From the NCBI RefSeq assembly GCF_040869045.1, contig NC_090320.1, positions 148,760,941-148,824,940 of the forward strand: a stretch of DNA of 64,000 nucleotides. The letters run 5' to 3'. Under the pieces are notes generated by a model. The model made no database searches. It saw only the letters and a list, made by a program, of their open reading frames with translations, and had not been told where the DNA came from. How positions within the stretch are numbered: position 1 is the first letter of the stretch; every line of letters starts with the position of its first letter. Below, piece by piece: positions 34,480-44,906 of this stretch. The translations under genes were made by a program, and so were the position numbers. The stretch comes from Eurosta solidaginis (lineage: Eukaryota > Arthropoda > Insecta > Diptera > Tephritidae).

Positions 34480-35045
34480 CAACCTGTCGCAAGTGTTCCG
34501 GAAAAAGTTCAAAAGTAGCTGGTGCATAACATAGTCCAAAGGGCAATGCTGTAAACTGCCAAAGACCATCTCCGGCATTGAATGCTGTTTTCTCCTTGTC
34601 TTCCCCCTTCTCCTGTACTTGTCAGTAGCCAGTTTTTAAGTCCAGTGTGAAACCCATTTCGTACCAGATAGCGAGTCCAGAGCGTCGTGAATTCTTGGCA
34701 ATGGTTAGCTATCCTTTTTCGTGACGTCGTTCAACTTCCAGTAGTCCACGCTAAATCTCATTTTCCATCCCTCTTTTTCACTCTCCATGAACTAGCTGAT
34801 GGTTCGATTACGCCGCTGTCGCCCATTTCTTGTATGATTTGACTCACAACTTCCCTCTTGGCCATTGGAAGACTACGAGGAGCTTGACGAATCGGCCTCG
34901 CATCTCCAGTGTCAGTTTGATGCTTTACAACGTTGGTGCGGCCTGGTTTGGAACCATCCTGGTCAAATATGTTTGGGTAATTTAGGAGCAGCTGTTTTGC
35001 CTTGCTCTGTGAGATGTAACCAACACATTGACAATTATTCATCAT
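34480..35045 (-). pseudogene. Ty3/gypsy pol relic, RT N-terminal part
   Basis: Minus strand: LLLNYPNIFDQDGSKPGRTN, VVSQIIQEMGDSGVIEPSAS, VKKRDGK, then MRFSVDYWKLNDVTKKDS in a shifted frame and WQFTALPFGLCYAPATFELF near 34,500. These are RT motifs 1 to 4 of a Ty3/gypsy element. Frameshifts and stops; no LTR found. Confidence 0.7.
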
Positions 35046-35061
35046 GATGTTAAATTTATTA

Positions 35062-35732
35062 TTAACACGTTCGCATGTGCACCACCGGTGGGCATACGTA
35101 ACATAATTTTGTATTGATCATGTTAAAGTGGTTTGTAAGTAGAATTATAATTTCTTCTTCTTGGCACACAGATAATACTCACAGTTTTATTATATGCAAA
35201 TTCTGTAGATGTTATTTTAATATTTTTCGTTTTATTTTAATTCAAGAAGATATATGGTATTTAAATTATGAAATAACTGAAAACAAAATAGGCACTATTC
35301 AGTTCAAAGTTTTTCAACTATCAAAATAAGGAGTAATTGGAATATAATATATAAATTCAATGCTTTTTGTTGAAACATTCTAAGCAAAAGGCTGGATTTC
35401 TATTGCATGAGCTGCAGTTTGTCGATACTTTTTTGGCTGCTATGTTTTTTCCTAAACGATTACCATCAAATTGAACACATCGATCGGTTCAACTATACCG
35501 ACATCAACTTATAGGGGCTGACTCAAAAATGAAGGACTGCAAAGATGCTCCACTAACATTATTCCAAGTATTTGGAACTGGGTATGCGTAAATACCATCT
35601 TTAGACTGAGTATTTGTAGATGATGAATAATCCACTTCCGAAAGTTCGATCAAATCACTGGAATCAATGTCTAATGGGACATAGTCATCCGATCCGGACG
35701 GTTCAAAGGATTTTCTTTAAATTGTGCGTTAA
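35062..35732 (-). mobile_element. Internally deleted piggyBac-like element
   Basis: TTAA at 35062-35065 is followed by CACGTTCGCATGTGCACCAC, a piggyBac-style end; another TTAA lies at 35729-35732. Minus-strand coding pieces are an acidic N-terminal stretch (GSDDYVPLDIDSSDLIELSE ... GIYAYPVPNTWN), a jump to EPIDVFNLM, and a C-terminal Cys-rich tail NCSSCNRNPAFCLECFNKKH before the stop near 35,360. The catalytic middle is absent. The flanks differ (gypsy relic on one side, BEL on the other), and the second end does not match as a TIR. Confidence 0.45.
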
Positions 35733-36640
35733 AAGGTCCCGAGCCCTCGAAGCCGCTACTCGAGACCTTGTTCAGGTTTCACAAAGGAGCAGTAGCCGTG
35801 GCTGCAGACATGCGGGAAATGCTTTCGCAAGTGCTCGGGAAATAGCAGGATCAACATGCCCAGAGATTTCTATGGCTTAAAGGGTATGCTCCCCAACCAG
35901 TCCAATATTATATTTTAAATCAATGGTTTTCGGTGCCCTTTCTCACCCTGTATAGTGGAGTTTGTGAAAAATAAGAACGCCGAAAGCAGTATTCAGACGC
36001 CGTAGCGGACATCGTGAATAACCACTATGTTGATGATTTCGTTTCCAGCTTTAACAATCTAAAGGACGCCGAGCGGGTTTGTAAGGAATTGAGATTTGTT
36101 GACGCCGGAGGGGTATTTCACTTAGGAGCATTCGTGTCGAACGCCAGAGACATTGAAACTAACTTGAACAATGACCTTGGAACCGCGCCACTACGTATAA
36201 GTCTGTTAGCCTTTAAAAAATATTGGGAATGGTTGGAACAAAGATACGGATTCCTAACCTAACCTGCACCTAAGCCAGTACTGCATGGTGGGCGTATACC
36301 AACGAAACGAGTAACTTAGCATTGTGAGGTCCGTCTTCGATCCGTTTGGATTTCTTGCCGATTTTCTTTTATTTGCGAAAATACCAATTGAAGAAGTATG
36401 GAAAAGTCGCGTGGATTGGGATGAAGCTTCACCAAAAATGGTCCGCCTGGTGGTTGGAGTTCAAGAGCGTCTCCGAAGTGCAAGTTAAACATTGGTACTC
36501 ATCACTGCTACAATCATCAACTCCGGTCCAGCTTTATGTCGTCGTGGACGCCAGTCGCCTTCACCACAGCTGCATATTATTGTATAAACAGTGAAGGTAG
36601 GAATTAAGTTGCCTTTATTATCGCAGGAAAAACTAGAGGC
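35733..36640 (+). pseudogene. BEL/Pao pol relic, RT part
   Basis: Plus strand, several frames: LLETLFRFHKGAVAVAADMR, then VADIVNNHYVDDFVSSFNNL (catalytic YVDD) and FHLGAFVSNARDIETNLNND, then SVFDPFGFLADFLLFAKIPI and WDEASPKMVRL. These are BEL/Pao-specific RT and post-RT signatures. Stops and shifts throughout. The gene is broken by a LINE and resumes at about 40,001. Confidence 0.75.
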
Positions 36641-36667
36641 GTGACTCAGAAGTTACTATCAGTGCCT

Positions 36668-39600
36668 TGTTGTTGTTGTTGTAGCAGTGCTTCGCCCCAC
36701 CTAATAGTTGCGACCGATCACAAATTGTCATCAATTTCCTCTAACGGGAGTCCAAGGAAACTTGCTGTTTCAATAGGGGTTGACCATAATGAAAGGGGTG
36801 TTAGAGGCGTTGGTTCCACATTACAATTAAAGAGATGGTTGGTGTCATGTGGGGACACATTGCAAGCGGGGCATACACATTGTATGTCGGGGTTGATTCT
36901 GGATAGGTAAGAGTTTAACTTGTTACAGTATCCAGAACGAAGTCGAGCCAGAGTGACTCGCGTTTCCCTGGGGAGTATGCGATCCTCTTCCGCAAGTTTT
37001 GGGTACTGTTCTTTGATTACTGGATTCACAGGGCAATTCCTGGCATAAAGGTCCGACGCCTGTTTGTGGAGTTCACCAAGGACCTGCTTGTGTTTTATTG
37101 CTTCATACGGCTGAGTTCTCTGGTGCCGTATTTCCTCAAAATGCTTGCGGAGATGACTCCCTAAGTCCCTAGGCGGTGTTGGTCCTTCAATCAGATGTCT
37201 GTTGGGATGCCCAGGTTTCTAGGTATTCAACAGGAACTGTTTGGCCAACATCTCATTTCTCTCCCTGATGGGGAGTATTCTCGCCTCATTATGTAGACGG
37301 TGTTCTGGGGACATAAGAAGACAGTCCGTGGCTGTTCTGAGAGCAGTATTTTGGCAGGCCTGTAGCTTATTCCAGTGGGTAATTTTTAGGCTTGGCGACC
37401 ATATAGGGGACGCGTAGCATGCAATCGTCTGGCCAATTGCTTTGTATGTGGTAATGGGCGTTTCTTTGTCTTTCCCCCAAGTACTCCCAGCAAGGGATTT
37501 GAGGATTTTATTACGGCTATGGATTTTCGGTACAATTGCGGCTGCGTGCTAACCAAAATGTAGATCCTGATCAAACGTCACAACCAAGATTTTGGGGTGT
37601 AGAACAGTCGGTAGCGTGGATGTTCAAAATGGTCGACATTTGGGACGTCCATGTTGTAAATAAGGTCGCGGAGGATTTAGTCGGTGATAATGCCAGGTTT
37701 CGCGAGGCGAAAAACTGGAGAGATCAGGGAGGTAGCCGTTTATTCTGTTGCAAAGCTCATCGATCTGTGGGCCTGGGCCTTGGCCATTTTCCGTTTTTCG
37801 GGTATGACAAAGGTGGAAAGAGACAGGTTGAAGACATGTGCTAAATATTTGAAACTCTCATTCCCTAGGCTTTTAAGCATCGGCATGGCTATGCCGTCTG
37901 GGCTCACTGCTTTGGATGTTTTAGCATGACCGATGGCATCCTCAACCTCTTTGGCGGTGATGGTAATTGGTGACGCGCTGAATTTATTTTTATGTGCGTG
38001 TCTGTTGGCCCTCCGTCTATCTTTGTCGACCGTAGAATGCATTATATATTATCGGCAGAAAGCGTTCGCGCATTTTTTCGCATCCGACAGCACTTTATCG
38101 CCAAAGGCGATGGAAACTTTGTCATTGTGCCTAGACGGATTCGATAGGGACTTTACGGTGGACCAAAGTTTACCTACACCGGCAGAGAGGTTACAACCGC
38201 TTAGGTGCTCCTCCCATTTCGCCCGCTTGTGTTCATCCACAAGCAATCTGATGCGTTTGTTTATATCCCTTATTGGGGGGTCGCCGGGATCGAGCTGTCT
38301 TATAAGGTCACGTTCTCTCGCTAAACTTGCTAAGCACGCTCCCTTTGGCGGGCATCATTCGTGATAGGGAGGGCAGCAAAACGGTTGTCTGTAAAGGATT
38401 TTTATTCGTCCCGCTTTCCTTTTTTAAAGTTAATGAGAGTGCGTTTTTCTGGACGATGAAATCGGCAGAACGCTCGAGCGAAATAAGTATAGGCAGGTGC
38501 TTGGATGCCAATGTTACCATCGGCTGCCAGTTGACGCAGTTTACGAGTTCTGCGCTCACGATTAAAATATCCGGCGAACTGTGACACTTTCCTACCATAC
38601 GTATGGGGGCGTCTCCGTTTATTGCGCAGAACGTCGTTTCTTCTATTTGATCCGTCAACATCTCACCCCTACTGTCCGCCCCCAAGTTTGAATGCCATAG
38701 ATCGTGATGGGCATTAAAGTCGCCTAAGATAATGCGATTGTTGCCAGGAATAAGGCGCTAATATTAGGGCGGTATCCACTGGCGCAACAGGTGGCAGGAG
38801 GGATGTAGATGTTGATGATTTCTAGGTTTGCATCGCCTGACCGGACAGATAAGCCTTGACGTTCTAAGACACTGTCCCTGCGGTCGATGTCGGGATCAAA
38901 TATATGTTATTGCACAGAGTGGTGTATAATAAACGGGAGATCGCCTCCCTTTCCGCTCTCGCGATCTTACCTGTGGACGTTAAACCCAGAACAAGTCTGC
39001 AGTGCAGATTTTGCTGTGAGTTTAGTCTCTTGAATCGCGGATGTTGTGCCTCTTCATGAAATCGACTATCTCCGTGATCTTCCCAGTTAATCCATTACAG
39101 GTTAACTGCAGAATAGCGAAGTGCATAGGGGGAGACGTCGTCACTCTGGGAGTAAGTGGCGGGTGACTACGCCTGGGTTGTGGAAGGCTAGGACGCGACT
39201 GCTGTTGTGGCCCTGGGACTGGACGTCCTTGGATAAGCATTGGGGTACCCGGTGTATTTGGGTATGCGACCAGGCAACATGGCGCAATGAAACCCGTCGG
39301 GGGGTTGCCGTCGCGGAGACCAGAACATCTAGGAAAGTGGCACCGTCCATGGCAGGAGCTGCATTGGGCGGATGTTGCAAACATATTTATTCTGTGCTGG
39401 CACACGGTGCAAAGGGAGGTAGGGACTAAGAGTCTGTTTCCCTGACCTACACAATTGTTGCCGGAAAAGAGATGGGGAGAAGACGGGGCAGGGGCTGATG
39501 CCCGGCATTGCTCCCGACTCTACTACGGAGATTGCATGTATGAGTGGGAGCAGCCATGTGAGTTGGTGGCGCCGTGGGGCGCGGGCTTCAGTTTGATGAG

Positions 39601-39900
39601 CAGCGGGGCTGCTGGAAGGTTGCGGGGTGGGGGGGGGGGGGGTGCTAAGGCGCAGACTACGGGACGTCCTATGGCGTGAACAGCAAGGAGCCACAAAAGA
39701 TTTATAGAAGTTACGTGGACGTCTGGTTTTGGGATCTAGCAGAACAACCTGTCCGATGCAACCATCCCTTACACGAGGCACACTGACAAGGGTATGACCG
39801 TCCTAAAAAGATTATTTTCCGGCAGATGCAGCAAAATCATTTCTCAGGACCGGGGTCAGGAAACGGACCCGGATTGAGTTCGATACCTTCCCGGAGCAAG
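36668..39900 (-). pseudogene. LINE-J copy 1 (jockey-like), minus strand, internally deleted
   Basis: The 3' end, reversed, is GAAGCACTGCTACAACAACA with a (CAA)n tail at 36,668. Coding pieces upstream on the minus strand: MHFAILQLTCNGLTGKITEI (endonuclease start, about 39,120), ITITAKEVEDAIGHAKTSKA (RT start, about 37,960) and a C-terminus with CPACNVSPHDTNHLFNC (37029-36718). About 540 bp including the YADD box is deleted near 37,780; in copy 2 the deletion ends both read AATGGCCA, so short-homology loss is likely. A Cys-rich KGWLHRTGC stretch near 39,760 belongs to the 5' part. Inserted in BEL pol. Confidence 0.75.
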
Positions 39901-40000
39901 ATAATATGGAGCAGTCCCGCTGCTGGGAGAATGACAATTTGTGGGAGGGACGCAACAAATTAAATGGGTTTACACAGAAATGACAGTCGTTGGTCGGGAA

Positions 40001-41070
40001 AAATTTCGAGTCGCTCCGGTACATAGAACCGATGGCCTTGGGAAGCGTAGAAGTGCCTCGTCTGGAATTGCAGGGAGCAGTGTTGGGGGTGCGACTGTCC
40101 AAGCTCGTATGTTGAAGTCACAGCATTCAAGCTGATACAATTATATTCAGTCAGATTCCCAGATGCTCTTGCAGTGGGTAAATTCGAGGGAGAGGAAGTT
40201 CAAGCCGTATGTTTTCATTGTATCACATAAATATTGGCGTCGTCAACTCCCGCTAAATGGTGTTGGATACCTATTGAGGAAAATACCACAGATATAGTTA
40301 CACGTCCTAAATGGCCACCAAATGTGAGGGGTGATTTCCCATGTGCCCACACCAGATTGTCTAGAAAAGAAGTGCAACATCGCCGTATAGTACACATTGA
40401 GATAACACCAAATATATTGAATTTCAATAGTTTTTCTGTGTTTTTAAATTTGGAGATAACACTAAATATATTGAATTTCAATAGTTTTTCTGTGTTTTTA
40501 AATTTGGGTGATAACCTGGGTCCAACGTGCCGCCAACAAGTTTCAAAGTTGCCGAGTAGTAGAATCACAGTACAACATTAACCGCGCCCGAACTCGACAA
40601 AGCGGAGAAGTTCATTATTAGTTAGCTCAAGCACATGGCGTTTAGTTAAGAATTTGAAGCGCTTCACAAGTTGAAGCAGATACATAAATCCGGGATTCTC
40701 GCCATATGTAGAGAACAAAGGTGTCATGAGAGTTCGTGGAAGCTTGGACAGCGCAACATGCTTGTCGGAGGAAACGTGGAGACCGATCATGCCTAAGGCA
40801 TGTCGTATCTCAATTAGTTATGCGTTAGTATCAGGAGAAACTTCATCACCAAAACTTTGCATCACTTTAAATTTTTATAGGCCGCCGTAAAGAAAAGAGG
40901 TGTGGAGTTATTTTTACGTGCCTTACGACCAGCGCGGCGCCTTTGGAGCTCGCACATGATCTGTCGACAGATGCATTTCTGCTGTGCTTACGCAATTTTC
41001 TCAACCGCCGGGGAACCCCAGTACGAATACGAAGCGATAACGATAACTTCGCGAATTGTAATATTGATTG
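40001..41070 (+). pseudogene. BEL/Pao pol relic, RNase H to integrase
   Basis: Plus strand: VEVPRLELQGAVLGVRLSKL; KFKPYVFHCITNILASSTPA then KWCWIPIEENTTDIVTRPKW; later VENKGVMRVRGSL and RPIMPKA; and an integrase core CGVIFTCLTTSAAPLELAHD followed by LSTDAFLLCLRNFLNRRGTP and VRIRSDN. The order matches BEL/Pao pol. It is cut at about 41,070 by LINE-I. Confidence 0.75.
40399..40506. repeat. 54-bp tandem duplication
   Basis: GAGATAACAC(C/T)AAATATATTG ... TTTTTCTGTGTTTTTAAATT occurs twice in direct succession (from 40399 and 40453) with one mismatch, within the BEL relic. Confidence 0.8.
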
Positions 41071-41075
41071 ATCCA

Positions 41076-41336
41076 AGCTCCGGAGGATGCTGGGAGCCAC
41101 TGCTCCAAATAGTCAAAAAACATTCTAAAATCTTACGGGAGGAGGTTAGCTCCGGAGGATGCTGGGAGCCACTGCTCCAAATAGTCAAAAAACATTCTAA
41201 AATCTTACGGGAGGAGGTTAGCTTATGTTGATTTAATTGGGGGAGGTAATTGGGAGGAGGTTAGCTCCGGAGGATGCTGGGAGCCACTGCTCCAAATAGT
41301 AAAAAAAACATTCTAAAATCTTACGGGAGGAGGTTA
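41076..41336. repeat. Tandem repeats in the LINE-I 3' UTR
   Basis: Three copies of a roughly 72-bp unit beginning AGCTCCGGAGGATGCTGGGA at 41076, 41148 and 41263. The second and third are separated by 43 bp that repeat GGGAGGAGGTTAGC. Confidence 0.75.
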
Positions 41337-41395
41337 GCTTATGTTGAACTGGCCGGTCCATGAGGTACTCAAATATACTGAATGAGTCCCTAGTG

Positions 41396-42101
41396 TTACC
41401 AAAAGTTTGGTTTAATAACCAAATTGAAAACCCTGTCAAAACCAGGACCTATGTTATAAAATAACTCCGGCCTCTTGGCAAATACTAGAAGCATCCTAGG
41501 ACTTAAGCCACTTGATTCTTCCAGATCTGACAGCTGTATCACTCCTAATAGCTGAAGTCTTAGCCTGGCAAGCGCAGGGCGCGAGCACAGGACGTGCTCG
41601 ATCGTTTCCTCCTCCAACCCGCACCTCCTATATCTGCTATCACTGGCCATGCCTAATTTAAAGGCATGTGAAGCCAAAATGCAGTGTGCAGTCAGAATAC
41701 CCGTCATGAGTCTACAGTCCTCCCTTTTTAATGATACAAGCAACCTTTTTAATGATAGAAGCAACTGTAGGCTGTAAGACCTACACATAATCTTCGACAC
41801 TGTACAGGCCCGCGCTTGAACCCACGCCTTTCCCGCTTTGTCGATCATGTGCAACTCTCGCCTTTGCTTAATCTCGCCCAGTTAATTGGAACGTCTAGGG
41901 AGCAAGCTTCAAGGAATGCGCCCTTTGTAGCTAGTTCATCTGCTTTTTCATTCCGATCTATTCCCATATGACCTGGGACCCAATATAGATGTATGCTTCT
42001 TCCTGTGGGAGACTGCTTACACTCTAACACGCATTTAAATGCTGCGCTATGGGAGATTATTGTCTTAATTGCTGCTTGAATCTCAATATAAAAGTTAACA
42101 C
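41396..42101 (-). pseudogene. LINE-I ORF2, end of RNase H and C-terminal Cys motif
   Basis: Minus strand: CNRVNFYIEIQAAIKTIISH, HLYWVPGHMGIDRNEKADEL (the WVPGH and D of RNase H), then a C-terminal domain with CGLEEETIEHVLCSRPALAR. The third catalytic position reads IEIQAA where DSQAA is usual, so RNase H is inactive. A short duplication (LLLSLKR / LLVSLKR) is seen near 41,740. Confidence 0.65.
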
Positions 42102-42153
42102 GGTTGCATCTTAAGTTGTAACGTAGCGTTACAATAAACCACTTGTACTTATG

Positions 42154-42437
42154 CTTGTATAGCATAGTCAACAACCACTAATAGCAAACCAATGAAAAAG
42201 CACAATAATGGTGCGTTGACTTCTCAACCAGTTTCTATAGCATAGCCAAAAACCACTTGTATAGCATAGTCAACAACCACTGATAGCAAACGAATGAAAA
42301 AGCACAATAATGGTGCGTTGACTTCTCAACCAGTTTCTATAGCATAGCCAAAAACCACTTGTATAGCATAGTGAACAACCACTGATAGCAAACGAATGAA
42401 AAAGCACAATAATGGTGCGTTGACTTCTCAACCAGTT
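42154..42437. repeat. 102-bp tandem array in element Y
   Basis: CTTGTATAGCATAGTCAACA recurs at 42154, 42256 and 42358 with very few differences; the third unit runs into GCGGCACC at 42,440. Confidence 0.85.
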
Positions 42438-42566
42438 TGCGGCACCACCCATATAAACATTGAATTTGCATTTTTGCAATTCAGTCCTCGCAGGTGAGCC
42501 AGCGGGAGTGGTTGTCTTTTTAAAGACAAAATTGCCACTCCGGCTAGCTAGCCGAGTGGATGGGGG

Positions 42567-43015
42567 CGCTGTCATGGCGCGGGTCACCCTCCACCAGAGT
42601 TGGACGACGAGAGTGGTGTCTTCGGACTATCCTTCCCTCCGTCGCCCACCCTGGTGTTGAGCGGCCCGCTGCCTTAATGACCAAATAACCCCCCTCCCCC
42701 GCGGCTCGGACTGAGTGGAAGGGGCGCTGTCATGGCGCGGGTCACCCTTCACCTGGGCTGGACGACGCAAGTGGTGTCTTCGGACTATCCTTCCCTCCGT
42801 CGCCCACCTCGGTGTTGAGCGGCCCCCTGCCTTACTGACCAGATAACCCCCCCCCCCCCCTCAGCGCCGATTTTAGTAGGCTGGCCGGAGCGGAGGAACC
42901 ACTCCCTCTAGTTAGCTGGGGAGAAGAGGGTGCGGCCGTGGCGCGAGTCACCCCCTGCTGCACCAGGATGACGCGAGTGGTGTCTTCGGACTACCCTTCC
43001 CTCCGTCGTCCTGGT
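42567..43015. repeat. Triplicated GC-rich segment in element Y
   Basis: The core GTGGTGTCTTCGGACTA(T/C)CC TTCCCTCCGTCG appears three times (about 42,612, 42,770 and 42,977), each preceded by GTCATGGCGCGGGTCACC or a variant. Spacing is about 158 and 205 bp. Confidence 0.75.
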
Positions 43016-43369
43016 CTGGTAAGGAATGACTCGCCGCCCGAACGACCGCACGACCTCCTCTCCGCAGCTCTGGTTTCGGCCGAGAGCCGATGCGTGCCCA
43101 CAAGGGGCTACCGCTGTGCCGGCAAGGTGCACTTCCCCTCCGCCACGGGTCGACCCACGGCGTCTCGGCTGGTACAACCCCACCCCCTTACGCACCTTCT
43201 ACTAGTGTGCAAGTACAGAGGCGGGGGTGTCCAGCGGTGAAACCAGCACTAACCCGAGTCCTCGCAGTCTCTTCCGCAGGTGACTGACCCCGCGACTACC
43301 AAAGCTGCCGAAGAAGAGCGATTAGCCGGATCCCGTGAAGCCGACCGACCAATACCAGCCCGTTGGTAC

Positions 43370-43720
43370 GCCCATCCTACCGCCGTTAAGCCGCTGTATC
43401 CGTTACGCCGCTGCTACGACGTCCGTTGGCCGTCCGCCATCCTACCGCCGTTAGGCCGCTGCATCCGTCACGCCGCAGCTACGACGTCCGTTGGCCGTCC
43501 GCCATCCTACCGCCGTTAAGCCGCTGCATCCGTCACGCCGCTGCTACGACGACCGTTGGCCGTTCGCCACCCTACCGCCGTTAAGCCGCTGCATCCGTCA
43601 CGCCGCTGCTACGACGTCCGTTGACCGTTCGCCATCCTACCGCCGTTAAGCCGCTGCATCCGTCCCGCCACTGCGACGACGACCGTTGGCCGCTTGCCAT
43701 CCTACCGCAGTTAAGCTGTT
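43370..43720. repeat. GC-rich array of about 60 bp in element Y
   Basis: CATCCTACCGCCGTTAAGCC followed by GCTGCATCCGTCACGCCGCT recurs about six times with variants. Translated frames give repetitive Arg/Pro/Ser peptides with no domain. Confidence 0.75.
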
Positions 43721-43899
43721 GCTTCTATCCCGCCGCTGCTTCCGTACCGCCGTACCAGTCCGTCCGTTACCCGACCGTTCAGCCGCCCTACCGAACCTCC
43801 GTTAGTCGACGCTCCGCCCCCCCTCGCCATCTTGCGACGGAAAGCTGCTGTCCGCCTAATATCTCCAGCCGTGTGTGCGTGTGTTCGTAACACATAAAT

Positions 43900-44498
43900 A
43901 TCGTGTATTTATTCAGTAGGGGTTTGTGGGACCTTTACTCGACTCTGGATTGACTGAGCGTTACCCCAGCCTTAGACAAAATCCACCTCATAAAGTTATT
44001 CTCTTCCAGTGGTTCTACTGCTTTGGTTACGACCAATATGAAGTGATAATTTTTATACCCACGTTTTTGGGCATGCAGCCCCACACACACCCGCACACAC
44101 AACTATTTACTTTCCTTTTTAGTTGGAAGATTAATATACTTAGTTCAGTTTTATTATTATTTAAAATACACAGTTTATTTAAATAATTCTCTTGTATTTA
44201 GAACTCAACCATTTTAGTTATATTTAAATTATTTTTAGTCTCTATATATAATTTATATTTTACACGGTACTTAGTTTTTTACTCTTAATTTTTTTGTTCA
44301 CAGCCTTCGCTCAGGATGCCGGTTCACTTCAAACGTAAAACTGCCGCTAACGCATCTCTGTAACTAGGCACCTGTTCTTAGGTTGCCTAGTAACCATATC
44401 CATGAGGGAGTCGAATAACGGGAGATTCAACTATTCAGAATTCTGCGCGTTATTCTACTCCAACATTTTCAGTGATGCCAAGTGCATCACTGATGCAT
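43900..44498. other. AT-rich right part of element Y
   Basis: No gene recognised. It ends with a short palindromic stretch GTGATGCCAAGTGCATCACT next to the target duplication. Confidence 0.4.
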
Positions 44499-44509
44499 GG
44501 TTGCATCTT

Positions 44510-44906
44510 GCACTTTTCCAGAGCGGGAGATGCCAGCTACAATTTAATATGACACTACACAAATATTGCCGCTTGGAAAACGCTACAGCAATCTGGCAGT
44601 CGGTAGGATTTATTTATTTTCGGATGAGCACAGACCCTACTCCTTCTACTACTTTGGAACCATCTGTGTACCCATGCATCGCCTCGTTCGCCATTTGAGC
44701 ACCTTTACGTCAACCGTACACCCCTATTAAGATCTCCGTCTAAGCGCAGAAAGGGAAACAGGTAGTCTGTTCGTCTTGTGATTGATGATGCGATACTACT
44801 ATAGCCATATGGTCGGCGCTCAAGCTGCCCGAGGAACCGAGCCTGGTTTCAGCTGTAAGCGCTGTGCTCTTTGCTACCAGGTCTACAGGTGGAATGTGCC
44901 GAATGG
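44510..44906 (-). pseudogene. LINE-I ORF2, start of RNase H
   Basis: Minus strand: GYTDGSKVVEGVGSVLIRK (first catalytic D) and, one frame over, SYRLPDCCSVFQAAIFV, where the usual QAE glutamate is A. It continues LINE-I after LINE-J copy 2 and stops at element Y. Confidence 0.6.
44798..44906. repeat. Left copy of a 109-bp direct repeat flanking LINE-J copy 2
   Basis: ACTATAGCCATATGGTCGGC to GTGCCGAATGG, matched by 48423-48531 with about eight mismatches. Both are LINE-I ORF2 sequence (ADHMA ... TPTAALYS region on the minus strand), so the host gene is duplicated on the two sides. Confidence 0.8.

Larger units (their letters stand above)
42113..44498. mobile_element. Element Y: unclassified 2.4-kb insertion with an 11-bp target duplication
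   Basis: GGTTGCATCTT flanks it at 42102-42112 and 44499-44509, and deleting it rejoins LINE-I RNase H in frame (KSARC then NRVNFYI). It contains, left to right, a 102-bp array, a GC-rich triplicated segment, a GC-rich array of about 60 bp, and an AT-rich right third. There are no TIRs, no poly-A and no recognisable protein. GC-rich ORFs inside follow the repeat periods and are not credited. Confidence 0.55.

Noticed and set aside
42908..43890. GC-rich ORFs of up to 100 codons in element Y
   Set aside because: Open on both strands because of GC-rich tandem repeats; peptides are repetitive with no domain.
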